A stretch of 64,000 nucleotides of DNA. Source: Lineus longissimus. Taxonomy: Eukaryota; Nemertea; Pilidiophora; Heteronemertea; Lineidae. The DNA is taken from NCBI RefSeq assembly GCF_910592395.1, contig NC_088315.1, positions 14,119,808-14,183,807 of the forward strand, read 5' to 3'. Under the pieces are notes generated by a model. That model searched no databases, had not been told where the DNA came from, and saw only the letters and a list, made by a program, of their open reading frames with translations. This document shows, in pieces, positions 1 through 11,825 of the stretch. Made by a program: the position numbers and the translations under genes. The number at the start of each line of letters is the position of its first letter. Positions within the stretch are counted from its first letter, which is position 1.

Positions 1-888
1 TTTGTGTTCTATAGCCTTAAATTTCTCCACACAGTGAGACCTGTCAGTGGATATGAGTAAACATCGAGGTTTTGCAAAAAACCATCTCAAAATCATATCC
101 GATACAAATTATGGCAGAAAATCATACCAAACTCTAGATCTTTTGATGATCTTTCGGTTGAACACCATTAGCACCGATTTCAGACTTGGCAAGACAACTT
201 TATTTGATTGTTTCTGTGCGTTGTCAAGCATGGCACCCAGCCATGTGATATTTTCCTCGATCAAATGGTTGTAACGCATGGGTGACCTCTGTGATGTGGT
301 AGAGAGTCGATGTGATTTGACGTCACGCGTCATTGTTGAGGGCTGGACAACGTATCTGTATCACGTGTTGTGGTGAGCCAATTAGAAGGCTGCTTCCAAA
401 ATGGTGATTTTTCATGAAAGAGTCATATTTATTCTCGCCACCAGTCTTGGCATGCTGTCCATATACACTTTCGACACAGCGTTTTTGAACGCAGAAGACT
501 TGAAGCTAGGTTGTTTAGATCATGAAAGTGCGCTCTTGGTACAGGCCTTCTGATTGGTTAATATTTGTGACTTTTCTTTATCGAGTAACTTTTTGTATAA
601 ATCACGCGTTTTCAATCATAGGCCGTTAACACTGGCAATAAATAGTTCAAAAATTAAGAAGACATATTAAAGTAATTATGAGTTGGAAATTGATATCAAT
701 CACAATAGTCTGAAACGTATGATATTAATTGACATGCTAGAAACAGCGGGAGACTTCCGAAAACAAGATCGGCGGTAGCGTGCCATCTAGTGAGGAATAA
801 CAGAACCAACTTATACAGGAAGATGGTTGGTGTCCGGGTCGGCGAAGTGGATTCAAGGCTTGAGAGTCAAGATGACAAAATACTGCAC
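1..888. other. Left edge, no coding sequence recognised
   Basis: I see no exon here on either strand. The short open frames have no recognisable family features. Because the ethanolamine kinase exon at 889-1145 ends in a donor site facing left, this stretch is most simply read as part of the following intron, with the next exon outside the window. Confidence 0.5.
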
Positions 889-1145
889 CTTCCAATATGG
901 TCTTCTCGCACAGATTTCTCATCAAGGGTCCGTCCAGGAATAAAGCCATATGCTAGACCATTCTTGAAGGCACAGTACAGTGATTTAGCACAGCCATGTT
1001 GCTCAAGGAGCTTCATATTCCTTTTCTCCACATCTCTGTCAATGATGATCTCTGTCTTCTCCCCATAGATTCGCACCAGGACGACATCTTTAAAGTCACC
1101 GAGATGGCAACCAACCAACACGTTAGTGATGCCTTCAGTGAAAAC
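889..1145 (-). CDS. ETNK1: Ethanolamine kinase, internal exon (partial gene)
   Basis: This single exon of 85 codons plus 2 nt encodes part of ethanolamine kinase, the cytosolic enzyme that phosphorylates ethanolamine with ATP in the first step of the CDP-ethanolamine route to phosphatidylethanolamine. What I see: FTEGITNVLVGC at the start, then VVLVRIYGEKTE, IDRDVE, and LYCAFKNGLAYGFIPG. These are the characteristic blocks of the choline/ethanolamine kinase N-lobe in the ethanolamine-kinase subgroup. The acceptor is a pyrimidine-rich tract ending TTTCCAG just before 1145. The donor is AG/GTGCAG after 889, leaving phase 2. The family is usually 350-450 aa, so this is about a fifth of the protein. 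The catalytic Brenner-type motif and C-lobe exons must lie left of the window. I did not find the first exon, which should be to the right. Whether it is ETNK1 or ETNK2 cannot be told from one exon. Confidence 0.88.
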
Positions 1146-1759
1146 CTGGAAATAAAGAGGGACCCAGTGTGAGAATAACATTCTCTGAGAGACATGGCTC
1201 TAAAAAAGTGTGCAGAAAGAGAGCGAATTCCGATATCAAGGATGTGACGGTGTCCAGAGCGAGAAAAGGAAACACTTTCAAAGTCAAACAGTTCTCCTTA
1301 GATTTAGAACTGGTCTTACTTGTTCCACGGAAAACTAAAGGCATAAATGTACATGTATTTTGGTTTTGAAATGGCCAGGGGTCATGTGCTCACCTGTGGT
1401 CAATAACAAGAATATGGTTACCATTATGGCTACAGAGAATTTGACCCGAGAGTGACCTCGAAAAATATGTTTACGTTACGTCATGAAGGTACGACGTTAT
1501 ATTTCAACACATCACTACGCATTGTGGTGCATAATTGCAAGTATGCGCCATCCTCCTGGTTGGAAAACAGATTTTTTAAAGCCATTTCCAGTTGCTTTGG
1601 GATCCACAATTGGCTTGATGAAACTGGCTGAAAATTTTATGGAACAAAGAATTCGGGCAGTGATATTTTAAATTCGCAATGAAGTTTGGGCAATCCAAAG
1701 CAAATACATGTAAGTTTTAAAAAGAACGCATTCTTCCAACCAGCCCGAGTGTGGGTATT

Positions 1760-1840
1760 GGAAAACTATGGATTACAAAACTATGGATTGGACTTGGAAA
1801 GTCTGGACTGACAGTCATCACTCTCCACCGCCTGGAATGA
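1760..1840 (+). repeat. Dispersed repeat, copy 1 of an inverted pair
   Basis: About 80 bp containing 'ttacaaaactatggattgga' and 'ctctccaccgcctg' recurs in inverted orientation at 2943-3025. The two copies lie about 1.1 kb apart. No open frame is associated. It is probably a short non-autonomous element or one end of a larger one. Confidence 0.6.
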
Positions 1841-1975
1841 ACTGAAGTCCTGTCCCAGCTCATTTCCCAATACCCCATCAGTTGACAAAGTTGTTGAAAC
1901 AGGAGCATCATGAAGTCAGAAAAAGTGGCAGAATTTCAAGAACAAGAACTCTGTGAACAATGATACGCAACCCCT

Positions 1976-2420
1976 TTTTAAAGGGACAATATAGGCAGCA
2001 GCTAGGCAGGCAAGATAAAGTTACACAAAGTCGCCAATAGGGGTCTTTTACATCTCACAGTACGTCGAAATGATTCATGCTTGTTCGAGGAATATATTTA
2101 GCGCTGAATCTGACATGACCCAGGGCCCTTACAGTGGATATTAGTCACCTGAAGATGGCCAAATTAGCCCCTCTGCTCCTGCCTTTAATCCCCCATTTTA
2201 AAGGGACTCTATTGGCAGTAGCTAGGTAGGCAAGTTAAAGTTTAACAAAGTCGCCAATAGAGATATCTGCTATCTCAAAGTACGTCAAAACAATTCACAC
2301 TTGGACGAGAAATATACTTAGTGGTGAATCAAACATGACCCAGTGGCCTTACTCCGCATGCGTCACCCGAAGATGGCCAATTCAACCCCGCTGCTCCTGC
2401 TGCCTATGGTCCCCCTTTAA
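1976..2420 (+). mobile_element. Two head-to-tail copies of a ~225-bp MITE
   Basis: Two adjacent copies (about 1976-2196 and 2197-2420) share the start 'aaagggac...taggcagcagctagg', a middle 'acaaagtcgccaatag' and an end with 'tgacccag' and 'gaagatggcca'. The ends of the pair are imperfect inverted repeats: the start AAAGGGACAATATAGGCAGC resembles the complement of the terminal block 'gctgcctatggtccccctt'. Related copies lie at 38491-38717 (with a target duplication) and, more diverged, at about 16240-16410. There is no coding capacity. Confidence 0.7.
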
Positions 2421-2566
2421 TAGCACCATCGATCGAGCCTGAGAAATGATTACGCAATGCCAAAATCCCATATGGCTGCCAATTTGCCCCCTTGTTCTTT
2501 TATAGCTTTTAACATACCTTCTTGTTTCTTGTCTTGACAAAAGCTGACCAACACCTCACCACATTT

Positions 2567-2873
2567 CGTGACCATTCTGCCTAGTGCCTTGCCCTGAACA
2601 TACACCTCACACTGTGCGACCCTTCTGCATGCCAAGTGCCGTACCCAAGGACCCACACCAAATATTTTGTGACCCTTCTGCCAAGTGTCTTGTCCAAGGA
2701 CCCACACCTCAGACATAGTGACCCTTTTGAATGCCAAGTGTCTTGCCCAAGGACCCACACCTCTACCTTCGTGACCTGTCTGCCAGTGTCTTGCCCTAGG
2801 ACCAAAACCTCACACTCAGTGCATGCAGTGACCGTTCTGCATGCCAAGTGCCTTACCCAAGGACCCACTCCCC
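2567..2873 (+). repeat. Minisatellite, six ~50-bp units
   Basis: Six tandem units begin near 2567, 2617, 2669, 2718, 2770 and 2829. Each reads roughly 'gtgacccttctgc', then 'aagtgtcttgcccaaggacc', then 'cacacct'. The unit core resembles the 'cttgcccaaggac' block of many tRNA-type SINEs, so the array may have arisen by amplifying a SINE body. One isolated unit is present near 47150-47190 inside a composite repeat. Open frames crossing the array on both strands are by-products of the repeat. Confidence 0.85.
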
Positions 2874-2942
2874 AACTACCAACATTAGCACATGTTCTCA
2901 GCTCCCAATTACCATTTGGATATATCATAATGTTGACAGCAC

Positions 2943-3025
2943 TCAGGCGGTGGAGAGCGATGACTGTCGGTCCAGAATTTCCCAGTCCAATCCATAGTTT
3001 TGTAATCAATAGTTTTAAGACAAAG
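2943..3025 (-). repeat. Dispersed repeat, copy 2 of an inverted pair
   Basis: This is the inverted counterpart of 1760-1840. It includes 'caggcggtggagagcgatga' and 'ccaatccatagttttgtaat'. The two copies flank the MITE pair and the minisatellite. Confidence 0.6.
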
Positions 3026-3128
3026 GGAGCCTGCTAAAATGGGGAATCGGGAATGATTGCATCCTTGCTTTACCAGTTCAGTTGGCAGATTCTGCATTCC
3101 AGCACTCCCCCATAGACCATATGCCAAC

Positions 3129-3300
3129 TACGCCGGTACCACCTCACTAGGGCGGGACCAACAAACCATCTTTACAATAGGTCTTCACGGTCAATGATGC
3201 CAGACAATGCCCCTCGAGCCTGCCATTGTCTGGCGTCTTTTACAGTGAAGATCTATTGTAAAGATGGTTTGTTGGTCCGACCCTGGGTGGTTCCGGCGTA
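3129..3300. mobile_element. 172-bp near-palindromic foldback element
   Basis: The arms run from 'tacgccggtacc' at the left to 'ggttccggcgta' at the right. Between them 'aacaaaccatctttacaata' pairs with its complement 'tattgtaaagatggtttgtt'. The centre holds a second small inverted repeat (gccagacaatg / cattgtctggc). A single-stranded copy would fold into an almost complete hairpin. No target duplication is obvious. It is probably a MITE. Confidence 0.75.
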
Positions 3301-4000
3301 TCTGGCAATCGGCCTAGATTGTCTAAACTTCCAGACCAACTTCTTAAAGTGTCATATTAAAATTTATGTGTTCATCATCACATGCTAGCTAATGAGAAAA
3401 TGAGATGCGATAGCGAGTGATGTAATCAACATTTATGTAAATTGTCATTAACTTATCAGAGCCTTTATTTTTATATGCATCAAGCCCGGATTAATAAGAG
3501 GACCACGGGAAGTGGGGAGCTTATTGACCGGACCCCCGTATTGATGAGGCGAGATTGGATCCACCTACCTGCTGAGCATGGGAAGAATGCTCGGCCATTG
3601 AGCCACGGCGGCAGCTCTGCCGGCCGTGGAAATTTTGTGTGTATTATCCACTAAGTAATCCTACACTATAGTACATGTAGTATAGGCCTATAGTGCGGCT
3701 AAAATTTACAATCCCCGATCGGAAATGACGTAGTTTGATTGCAATCAAATATAAATCTGTGGAACTGAGGTGCTTCTATTATAGTCAACCGATGACCTTT
3801 TTCGGCCATGTTCGGGGATTGTTCAGAACCGAGGGCGAGGCTGGGCCGGGGATCCAAATATCCAAGAGAAGACCGAGGAAGCATGCCCAAACCTGGCTTA
3901 GACTTAAGTCAATGTAATCACGCGCACGTATGAATACAGTTTAATCCGCTTGCGCTTATGAATACATAGCTATCAGTATCACAGTTCCCCCCTATATTAT

Positions 4001-4597
4001 GGTAACCGGAAAAACGCCGACCGACCGACCGACCGACCGACTGACCTGCCAACCTACCGTCATATGCAGTATCCCTTTCGCTTCTCTATAGCACATGTAT
4101 CTGTGTAGTGCCCAGCGCAATGGACATGATGGAGTCCGACGTGTCGGACAGCAGCAGGTCATGTGAAATGAAATTGTAAACAAGCGCACGTGCGCTGTTC
4201 AAATGACAACAAATGCATATTGCGCGTTGCAGTTCATGCATTGCATCGGTCGAGACACTCGAGTAGAAAAACTACAGTGCATCATGGAGGTATTATTAAT
4301 AATACCTCCATGAGTGCATAGATTAGGCCCAAATCATGTTTTTATATCCACCGACCATGTAGACAAAGCATATCTTTAGAGTATCGTTATCAGTTCCTTA
4401 CCGCGTGGGCTCGTTTTCCCGGTATAATTGACTGGAGATGCTGCTGTCAGACACGTCGGACTCCATCACGTCCATTGCGCTGGGCACTACACAGATACAT
4501 GTGCTATAGAAAGCGAAAGGGATACTGCATATGACGGTTGGTTCGAAGATCAGTCGGTCAGTCGGTCGGTCGGTCGGTCGGCGTTTTTCCGGTTACC
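4001..4597. mobile_element. Foldback DNA transposon, ~157-bp inverted arms, 9-bp target duplication
   Basis: The element starts GGTAACCGGAAAAACG and ends with its complement CGTTTTTCCGGTTACC. Long inverted arms (about 4001-4156 and 4440-4597) are nearly identical and include a (GACC)n / (GGTC)n microsatellite and the block 'gcgctgggcactacacagat'. It is flanked on both sides by the same nine bases, CTATATTAT (3992-4000 and 4598-4606), a perfect target duplication. Long arms with a 9-bp duplication are typical of Mutator-like (MULE) non-autonomous elements. I see no transposase frame. The superfamily assignment is inference. Confidence 0.85.
4283..4312. repeat. Perfect 30-bp palindrome inside the foldback spacer
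   Basis: Fifteen bases (catggaggtattatt) are followed immediately by their exact reverse complement with no loop. It lies in the spacer between the arms of the 4001-4597 element, so the element is palindromic at two nested scales. Confidence 0.85.
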
Positions 4598-4606
4598 CTA
4601 TATTAT

Positions 4607-5194
4607 AGTGCCAGGAAGTAAAAGGTGTATCTCTGCAGACTGCTCAGCTCTATAGGGCCTAGAGCTGCACAAGTGCCACGTTCTATAGTCTGGAAATAGA
4701 GGTTGGTTTATCATTGATTTTTAATTTTATACCTTAAATTTGATATTTTCCTCAGTCCAATCGGGCCTAACATGTTTTAAGACCTCAAAACAACCATGCT
4801 TAAAGTTGTCACCATCAACAGTTGTCGATAATGTCACCAAATCCATGCTTTTGTTGCAGTTTATCGTGCCAAATTTGACAGAAACTATTTGATTTTTACC
4901 CTGTCTTTCCTGTTACACAGTATGATCAATTCCATGTGAACCGTGATCGGCCCTCGAGCTTTAGAATTATTCACCCGTATTCTTTCACTTCTGTCATGAC
5001 CCCCCCCCCCCCCCCCATCCTCATAAACCACTGGCCTTCAATATATTCAGGGAAAATGATGTAGGATTTGAATCTTAGGATGCCCCCGCCCCGCCCGGTG
5101 GTTGGTGATATGCAAGGTGGAAGCCCTAGCGAACTCGCACAACTGTTTCAGTGAAATGGGGAGCCCCCCCCCAAACCCCTGTCCTTCTGACATG
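4607..5194. other. Intergenic stretch without recognised features
   Basis: I see no coding sequence. A run of about 19 C residues occurs near 5000, one of several long C or G homopolymers in the window (also near 21605, 26290, 40985, 49395 and 53770). Confidence 0.5.
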
Positions 5195-5348
5195 TTTTAG
5201 CCATTGCATTTTGATTTTGATGATATTGCCAACCCCAACAATTACGGCCCAGCCTTTTCATGCTATAGCTAACCTCAACCGTCCATGACCCTTCCTTCTT
5301 ATACTATAGCTAACGCAACCATGACCTTTGATTTTTAAGCTGGTGCTA
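5195..5348 (+). repeat. Minisatellite, left part (~37-bp monomers)
   Basis: Monomers of roughly 37 bp carry 'aaccccaaccatgaccctt', 'ccttttcatgctatagct' and the variant 'aacaattacccagcctttt'. The array continues at 6172-6810 and is interrupted by the LINE copy at 5349-6171. Monomer variants alternate, suggesting a higher-order unit of two or three monomers. Confidence 0.8.
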
Positions 5349-6171
5349 ATTATTATTATTATTATTAAAAACATTTTTATAGCGCTTAACGTTGTTAAAA
5401 CTTCTAAGCGCTTTACAATTTATAATAAAACATAACATTAATACATGATAGAATAAAAGTCATTACTAAAGAAAACGTGCAAAGGATTCAAAAGAATTTC
5501 TTAAAAATATGAGTTTTTAGTGCAGTTTTTAAAACGACCCAGGGTACTCTGGCCACGAACACTATTTGGAAGCTCATTCCATAGCTTTGGTCCCGCCACT
5601 GCGAATGCAGAGGAGCCTATCACCCGGTTTGTGCGGATTTCCTTACACAGACCCATTGTACTTGACCGCAGGGAGCGTGAGGGTTTGTAAACTTCCAAGC
5701 AGTCTGCGAGATATTTTGGTGCGTAATCATGTAGACATTTGTAGACCATTAGATTAACCTTGTACTCGAGCCTTGCTTTCAAAGGAAGCCAGTGGAGTGC
5801 GCACAGAACCGGAGTGATATGATCCCCTCTGGACACCCTAGTGACGAGACGAGCTGCCGAGTTTTGAACCAGTTGAAGCTTACGCACATTGGCCTCAGAG
5901 ATGTTATATAGCAGACTATTTGCGTAGTCCAACCGCGAGACAACTAAGGTCCGCACTGCACTTGTTGCTGCTGATTTACTGAGCAAAGATCTTATCTTGC
6001 TTATACGATAGAGATGGAAATTTGCCGCACGGCATACATTGTTAACATGCGTTTTCATGGACATTTCTCTGTCGAATGTTACACCAAGAATCTTGATGGT
6101 ATCACTCAGCTCAATTTCAGTATCGCCAATTTTCAATTTCAGATCAGACACATACTTATTCCAACCTTTAA
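5349..6171 (-). mobile_element. 5'-truncated LINE (CR1/L2-like) with 3' tail
   Basis: An open frame on the minus strand ends at 5501 and encodes the C-terminal part of a LINE ORF2 protein, downstream of the catalytic core. Recognisable blocks are ILGVTFD, VRTLVVSRLDYANSLLY, KLQLVQNSAARLVT, LHWLPLKARLEYKV and FAVAGPKLWNELP. This is the region after the reverse-transcriptase palm and thumb in CR1/L2/Jockey-type elements. The 3' tail holds an AGCGCTT / AAGCGCT stem-loop (about 5381-5412) and ends in an (AAT)n run (5349-5366), typical of CR1/L2 tails. Nothing upstream survives: the frame runs into minisatellite near 6172, so this is a dead copy that landed in the tandem array. Confidence 0.85.
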
Positions 6172-6810
6172 CCATCCTTTTCATGCTGAAGCTAACTCCA
6201 ACCACCATTTTCACGCTATTGCTAATCTCAACCATGTCCCTTCCTTCTCATATGCTGTAACTACTATTACCGAACCATGACCTTTAATTATGATGCTATT
6301 GCTAACCCCAGCAATTACCCACCCTTTTCATGCTTAGTTGACCCCAACCATGACCCTTCCTTTTCGTGCTATTACTCACCTCAGCAATGACCTTTCCTTC
6401 TCATATGCTATATAGCTACACCAGCCATGACCTTTGATTATGATGCTATAGCTAACCCCAACCATGACCCTACCTTTTCATGCTATTGCAAACCTCAACC
6501 ATGACCCTTCCTTCTGATAATGCTATAGCTTCCCCAACCATGACCTTTGATTTTGATGCTATCGCTAACCCAAAGGATTACCCAGTCTTTTCATGCTATA
6601 GCCAACCCCAACCATGACACTTCCTTTTCATATGCTGCAGCTACCGCAACAGTCCATGACCTTTGATTTGGATTGCAACATGCAACTCCGACAATTACCC
6701 AGGCTTTGCATGCTATAGCTAAACCCCACCCATGGCCCTTCCCTAATCATGTGCTACATGTATAGCTAACCTCAACCATGACCTTAGATTTTGATGCTAT
6801 TGCAATAAGT
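6172..6810 (+). repeat. Minisatellite, right part (~37-bp monomers)
   Basis: This continues the array at 5195-5348, with about 16 diverged monomers built on 'aacc(c/t)caaccatgacc', 'ttccttttcatgctatagct' and 'tttgattttgatgctattgct'. The first monomers abut the LINE breakpoint near 6172. Confidence 0.8.
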
Positions 6811-9800
6811 CATATTTTATTCCTTCTGTCATTTAATTGACACTTATATTGTTCTTTTTTGGTATTAGCCACGTTTTTCCTATTGCGGGCCGGGGAGGAG
6901 GATTGCTCCTTACAAGAAGTGTGGTGTGAGAACAAGAAATTCCGCACATGCGTCCCATGCATTCCAAATTTCAGCCGATGAGAGCATGTTTCAGATACAG
7001 TGATTGTTTTCAACAGAGTTTCTAAGAAAGATGTAAGGGTTGTTTTTATTGGGCGGTGTAGATTTTGCCCGCCTCGTCCCGCGAATAACCATCAGTTTAT
7101 TCCAGGGTCAGTAATGTGTAGGGGAGGACATGACTGACTCTAGATTTTCGAGGAATGACTAACTATCCGCACCGCATTATGGTGGTGGCAGCCTGCCAAT
7201 TTGTTGTGGTCGTCAGTACAAAACCTCTTGTAGTGGCAAGGGCGAGGGACGAAGCCGGTTCACTCCGCCCAGAATGTACCCGAGGCGAGCGCGTGGTTGA
7301 AACACAATCCACCATGTTTATTGAGGGAAAGGGCCACCCTCTAAATATTTCAAAGCGTATATAATTTTAGGAATTACCTTTTGGAGAGGAGAAAATGGGG
7401 CGTTTTTATGAATTTATAGGAATTTCTTGGGTTCTCAATAAAAGCAGAAAAATGTAGGAATTTTAGGGTCACCAACATGCCTGGGATTCTCCTTGTTTGT
7501 AGATTGCTTCTCGTATTACCCTCTGAACCACCTAGCCTCTTTCCTCTATCATTAATTACGAGATTGGACATGAACAAAGTCAGTCCTGAATGAATCGTTG
7601 CGGACAATGGTGGAAGTGTAGACCATCTCCAGTGAATTTTAATCCAGTGAGCAGATTGAACTTCATTGTGTTATTGTTAATTGCCTGGATGACTGAAAAT
7701 ATGTTTCATGTTTCACGAGGAAGTTGGCCTAAATGTGTCCTCTTTTTTTCATTGGATGACCCTAAAACAAATATGCACAAATCTCACCAGCAATCATTTT
7801 TGGTATGGTAAATTTATTATAATATTCCAGTTACTATCAAAATACATTGTATGAAACATGAATTTACACTTTTGTACAAATATTTCATGGGCGGATCAAA
7901 GTTTCTGGAATGAATACAAGTAGGAATGCTTTTTCTTTGATACAATGTAGGTGGCATACTAGTTGATAAAGTAGCAGATGCTAAGTAGTAATTCTCCCAA
8001 CCATGACACATGAAAAAACAAAAGAAGACTTTGTAGTCTTTAACATGTACATTTGAAGCTAGAACTTGGTTGGTATCAAATGCTCAAAAAGTCAAAACAC
8101 CCTGGGGAGGTACACTTTGCATTGCGGGTCACAAATATACATCATGTCATCTGTAAACCTGAAAATACACATTAGGTTCCAGTTTGATAAATTTTTAGTT
8201 CAAAGCATGAACAACTGATGGCAAGATCGCTGGCCCCCAGTCTGATACTTCATTTGCCTAATATCATTGAGGAGAATCTTTTGGCTATAGTATAGTTTCA
8301 GATGGCTGCTTTCAACGTCTAATGATCTGTTATGTCAAGTTGACCAAGCTTTGAAGGATGAAAAGGTTTGCAACCAATCACAGGGCAGCCCAACACCATG
8401 TGACCTTTTGCAAACAAAATGTTTTCAAATGTTTAAACATAGACAAGTCTTCATACAGGTGGAGAGCCTAGACAAAATAACTACTGTTATTCTCAAATCA
8501 TCGATGAAGAAGACAGCTGTGTTGAGACAACTTAAAACAGGTTCCCACTAAGGCCACATAAAAAAATGTGCTTGATTCTCATCAGCGGCTGGGTAAATTT
8601 TTCGGCACCGGGTCAATTTTCTAAATATTTTCTATACAAATTATAAAACCTCTGGGTGCCATATTTGCCAGTAACAATGTTAAATTTATATTTTGTAATG
8701 CTTAATACCAACATCGAAAAACAGTGAGAACTGTATTCTCTGAATGATGATGGCGATGCTGATCGATTCTTTTTCAAACATTTTCGTCGAGTCTGCTATT
8801 CCCCAGAATCAGTATCCCTCAGAAGCCACTTCAGAAGCCACTCGGCATTCCTCAGAGATGCATGGCACAAACTCGCACAGTGACGAAATTTAATAGTGTC
8901 AAGATTGACTGGAGTTTTTCATTTTTGTAGCGGATTTTTTATTTTATTCTTCCAAGAGAATCCACTATACCCCAAAAATATGATATATAAATTATAAAAT
9001 ATAAATTGCCTTCGTCGTAAGAATTTTCATCCATGTTCTGATGAGAATCGAGCAATTTTTTTATATGGCCTAATGTTGAGCGATATGTTTTATTGGGTAG
9101 AACCAGATACAATCTGCTCCAAGCAAATCCTTTGGTTAATCATCATGTATGTTATTTTGACATTCACAAGAGCCAGAGCGCTCAGTTGCAAGCAAATATT
9201 TCTTCTTTACACTGCAGCAAGCACACTATGAATCATCATTAATGCTCATTCTACTTATTACACTAATATCATACTATTACTTTCAATAAGGCAAAGAATT
9301 CTACTGATATGTTTTGTACAATGTACCTTCAATGGCAATCAATAATAAATTATACACCAACAGTAACTCAAACCTTCAGCTTGTTGTTATCAAGGCACAG
9401 ATCAAAATGTGATAGACCACATTTAGGTCTACTGCGATGTATTTTCAATAGCTTGTTTTTTCACTATAGGCCAGGTGGGTTTTAAGTGCCTAGGATTTCA
9501 CTAAGCACTCATCAGCTATTGGTACATGTATTTCACCCCAAACGCATTAATATTTATTTTGTATTGTTATATTCCCCCAGTCTATTATTTCAGGGAAAAG
9601 GTCCCGCTCCACTGGCTAAAGAGACAACGCCTGGCACTGGGTATACTGGAGCTGTCATGCAATCTTGCCACTGCCCGGGAAATGTTTGAGAAGCAAAGGT
9701 TTATTTCTGGAATGTATATGAAATGATTAAAGCATGATTGTTTGGTTTTACCAAGTATAGATTCCATTCTTATCTATACTTGGTTTTCCCGACTTTGTTT

Positions 9801-11825
9801 TGAACATCTATCTGCATATACAGTGTACACGTAGTCAGTACTAAACAGATATTATTACATAAAGATTGGACGAATGATTAATCTGGCCCACTGTCCCACA
9901 TACAGTGTATAGCAAACAGTATATCGTGGCTTAGACTTACGATCCAGAACAGATCTCCAAATATTGCAGTTATGATAAAAGTGACCCAGAAATATTTTGA
10001 AGCAAGCCAAACCCAGTTGACCACAGTCCTTTGAATGAGACTTAAAACCGACTGAGGTTCGTTGTATCTGGTGTCTGCCAGGGAAGCTTAAAGACCCAAC
10101 CAAGTGAGAAACATGATTAGCTTGCGTGGACTCCCCCGCCTAGGCTGAATGTCCTGGACATAATAGTCAATACAACTGCATTCCAGTAAAAAGGAAGAAG
10201 ATGCACAGGACATGGTGACCAATATCTTGGTTACTGATAGAGCCAACACTAGGAGCGTTCTGGCAGGCAACACTAGTTGTAAACACATATATCGTGGTCA
10301 TCCAAATTGGAGACAGTCTGTTCTGACTCTCAGCCTATGATATGTACAGAAAAACTTGTGGAAAAAGACTGGAATGTACAATTTACACATAAGACTACAT
10401 GATAAGAATAAGATTACATCATTTCACAGCATATACAAAGGCTAAAAATGACTATATTATAGTATAAAAGACATATTTACAATCTCATTTGATGTACATG
10501 TATGTTTAAAAATTAAGCGGTTACTCCTTATTTTTTATTCTTAAAGAATACTTTTGATACGTTTATAGAGGAATCAGCCGTATACATGCTTCTCTGATAT
10601 GTAAAGTTTCAGTATACTAATACCAGTACTAATATTTTTTTAACTCGTGGAAATTGCACTTCACAAAAAAATTGTATTGGGTAAAATTTCAAATTTATAG
10701 TCAAAAAGGCTTTAACCTGCTCAAGCAACAAAAACACTGCATACCAAAAAGTGCAATTCTGCCTGGAATAATGGAGTTCTTGCTGCTTAAAGACCATCAT
10801 TCAAGTGATACTACCATCATCCATATTCTGTGGTAAAGTACAACACTTTTTTTCTTCTTCTTGGCTACCCAATATTTCAGTTAAGTAAGTTTTACAATAA
10901 ATTTCAGCTTAAGACACATGCATTTTGTATGAAAAAATGAACAAAAGGACCTACAGGCCAAGTCTTTCATTTTCACAACCTTTGGTAAACACTGTGTCTC
11001 AATGTGAAGTGAATGATTTGAGAATGATTTCATCCAAAAAGGCTTGCTGACTTGACCTTTTTTATTACAAGACGTCTTCAGAAACAAAAGCATATTCAAA
11101 TTTGAAATTTTTCAGTTGTTTTCACAACCTAAAAGATATTCCTACCATCACACAGGAAACACTTAGGGAAAGTTGTTGATGTGTACAAAGTTTGATGTCA
11201 ATAGACATGAATTTCCAGTTGCAAACACAGAAGAATTGCCAGTGATAAATCAATGCAGCAAGTGTTTTATACACTCAAGGGATTGACACATTTTCATTTT
11301 GATACCAATACTTAAGAGTCCAGCATCGACACAATATTATTAAAGTGCCAAAACAAGTTGTCAAAACAGTGAACCCTCGCGAAGGAACCATTACATCGCC
11401 TCAAATATACAAATTAACCTAAATGGAAGATATCTAGAAATTCAGTAAACAACATTTTCAAGTCTATGTCTGATATTGCTGTCTTTACCTGGAACTGACA
11501 CCCTCTGATGTGAAAGGCCTGCAATTACAGATTAAGTATGAAAATATGGGAACAGGCGGCACTGTGTTCAGTTCCTTAAAGCATAGATACTTTTAAATGT
11601 TCCCATATTTTTATACCCTGCAATTACAGATTAACCCATAAATGGATCAACATGCAAAGGTTGTGAATAAGATGCCCGACTACCTCTCAAGGCTGAGGGT
11701 ATTAGACACACCTTGATATGTATTGTTACTGCCATGATTACAAACGTCAGCAAAGTTTTCATTGAAATAACTTATGGCACACTTCTTGTCAGTGAAGCAA
11801 ACAGGATTATCCTCAGGCTGGTCCT
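6811..11825. other. Non-coding stretch downstream of the tetraspanin gene
   Basis: I found no recognisable exon. It lies just 3' of the tetraspanin stop codon at 11826-11828, so the part nearest that gene is probably 3' UTR. No polyadenylation site could be assigned with confidence. A hairpin with arms 'ccaagtatag' / 'ctatacttgg' lies at about 9751-9784. The rest is AT-rich unique sequence with short open frames only. Confidence 0.5.

Noticed and set aside
2636-3037. 133-codon plus-strand frame and a 142-codon minus-strand frame
   Set aside because: Both are created by the 50-bp minisatellite at 2567-2873; repeated peptides on both strands track the DNA repeat.
4999-5017. Long C-run as a possible assembly gap
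   Set aside because: Similar C- and G-runs recur throughout (21605, 26290, 40985, 49395, 53770), which fits a genome rich in such tracts rather than a single assembly fault.
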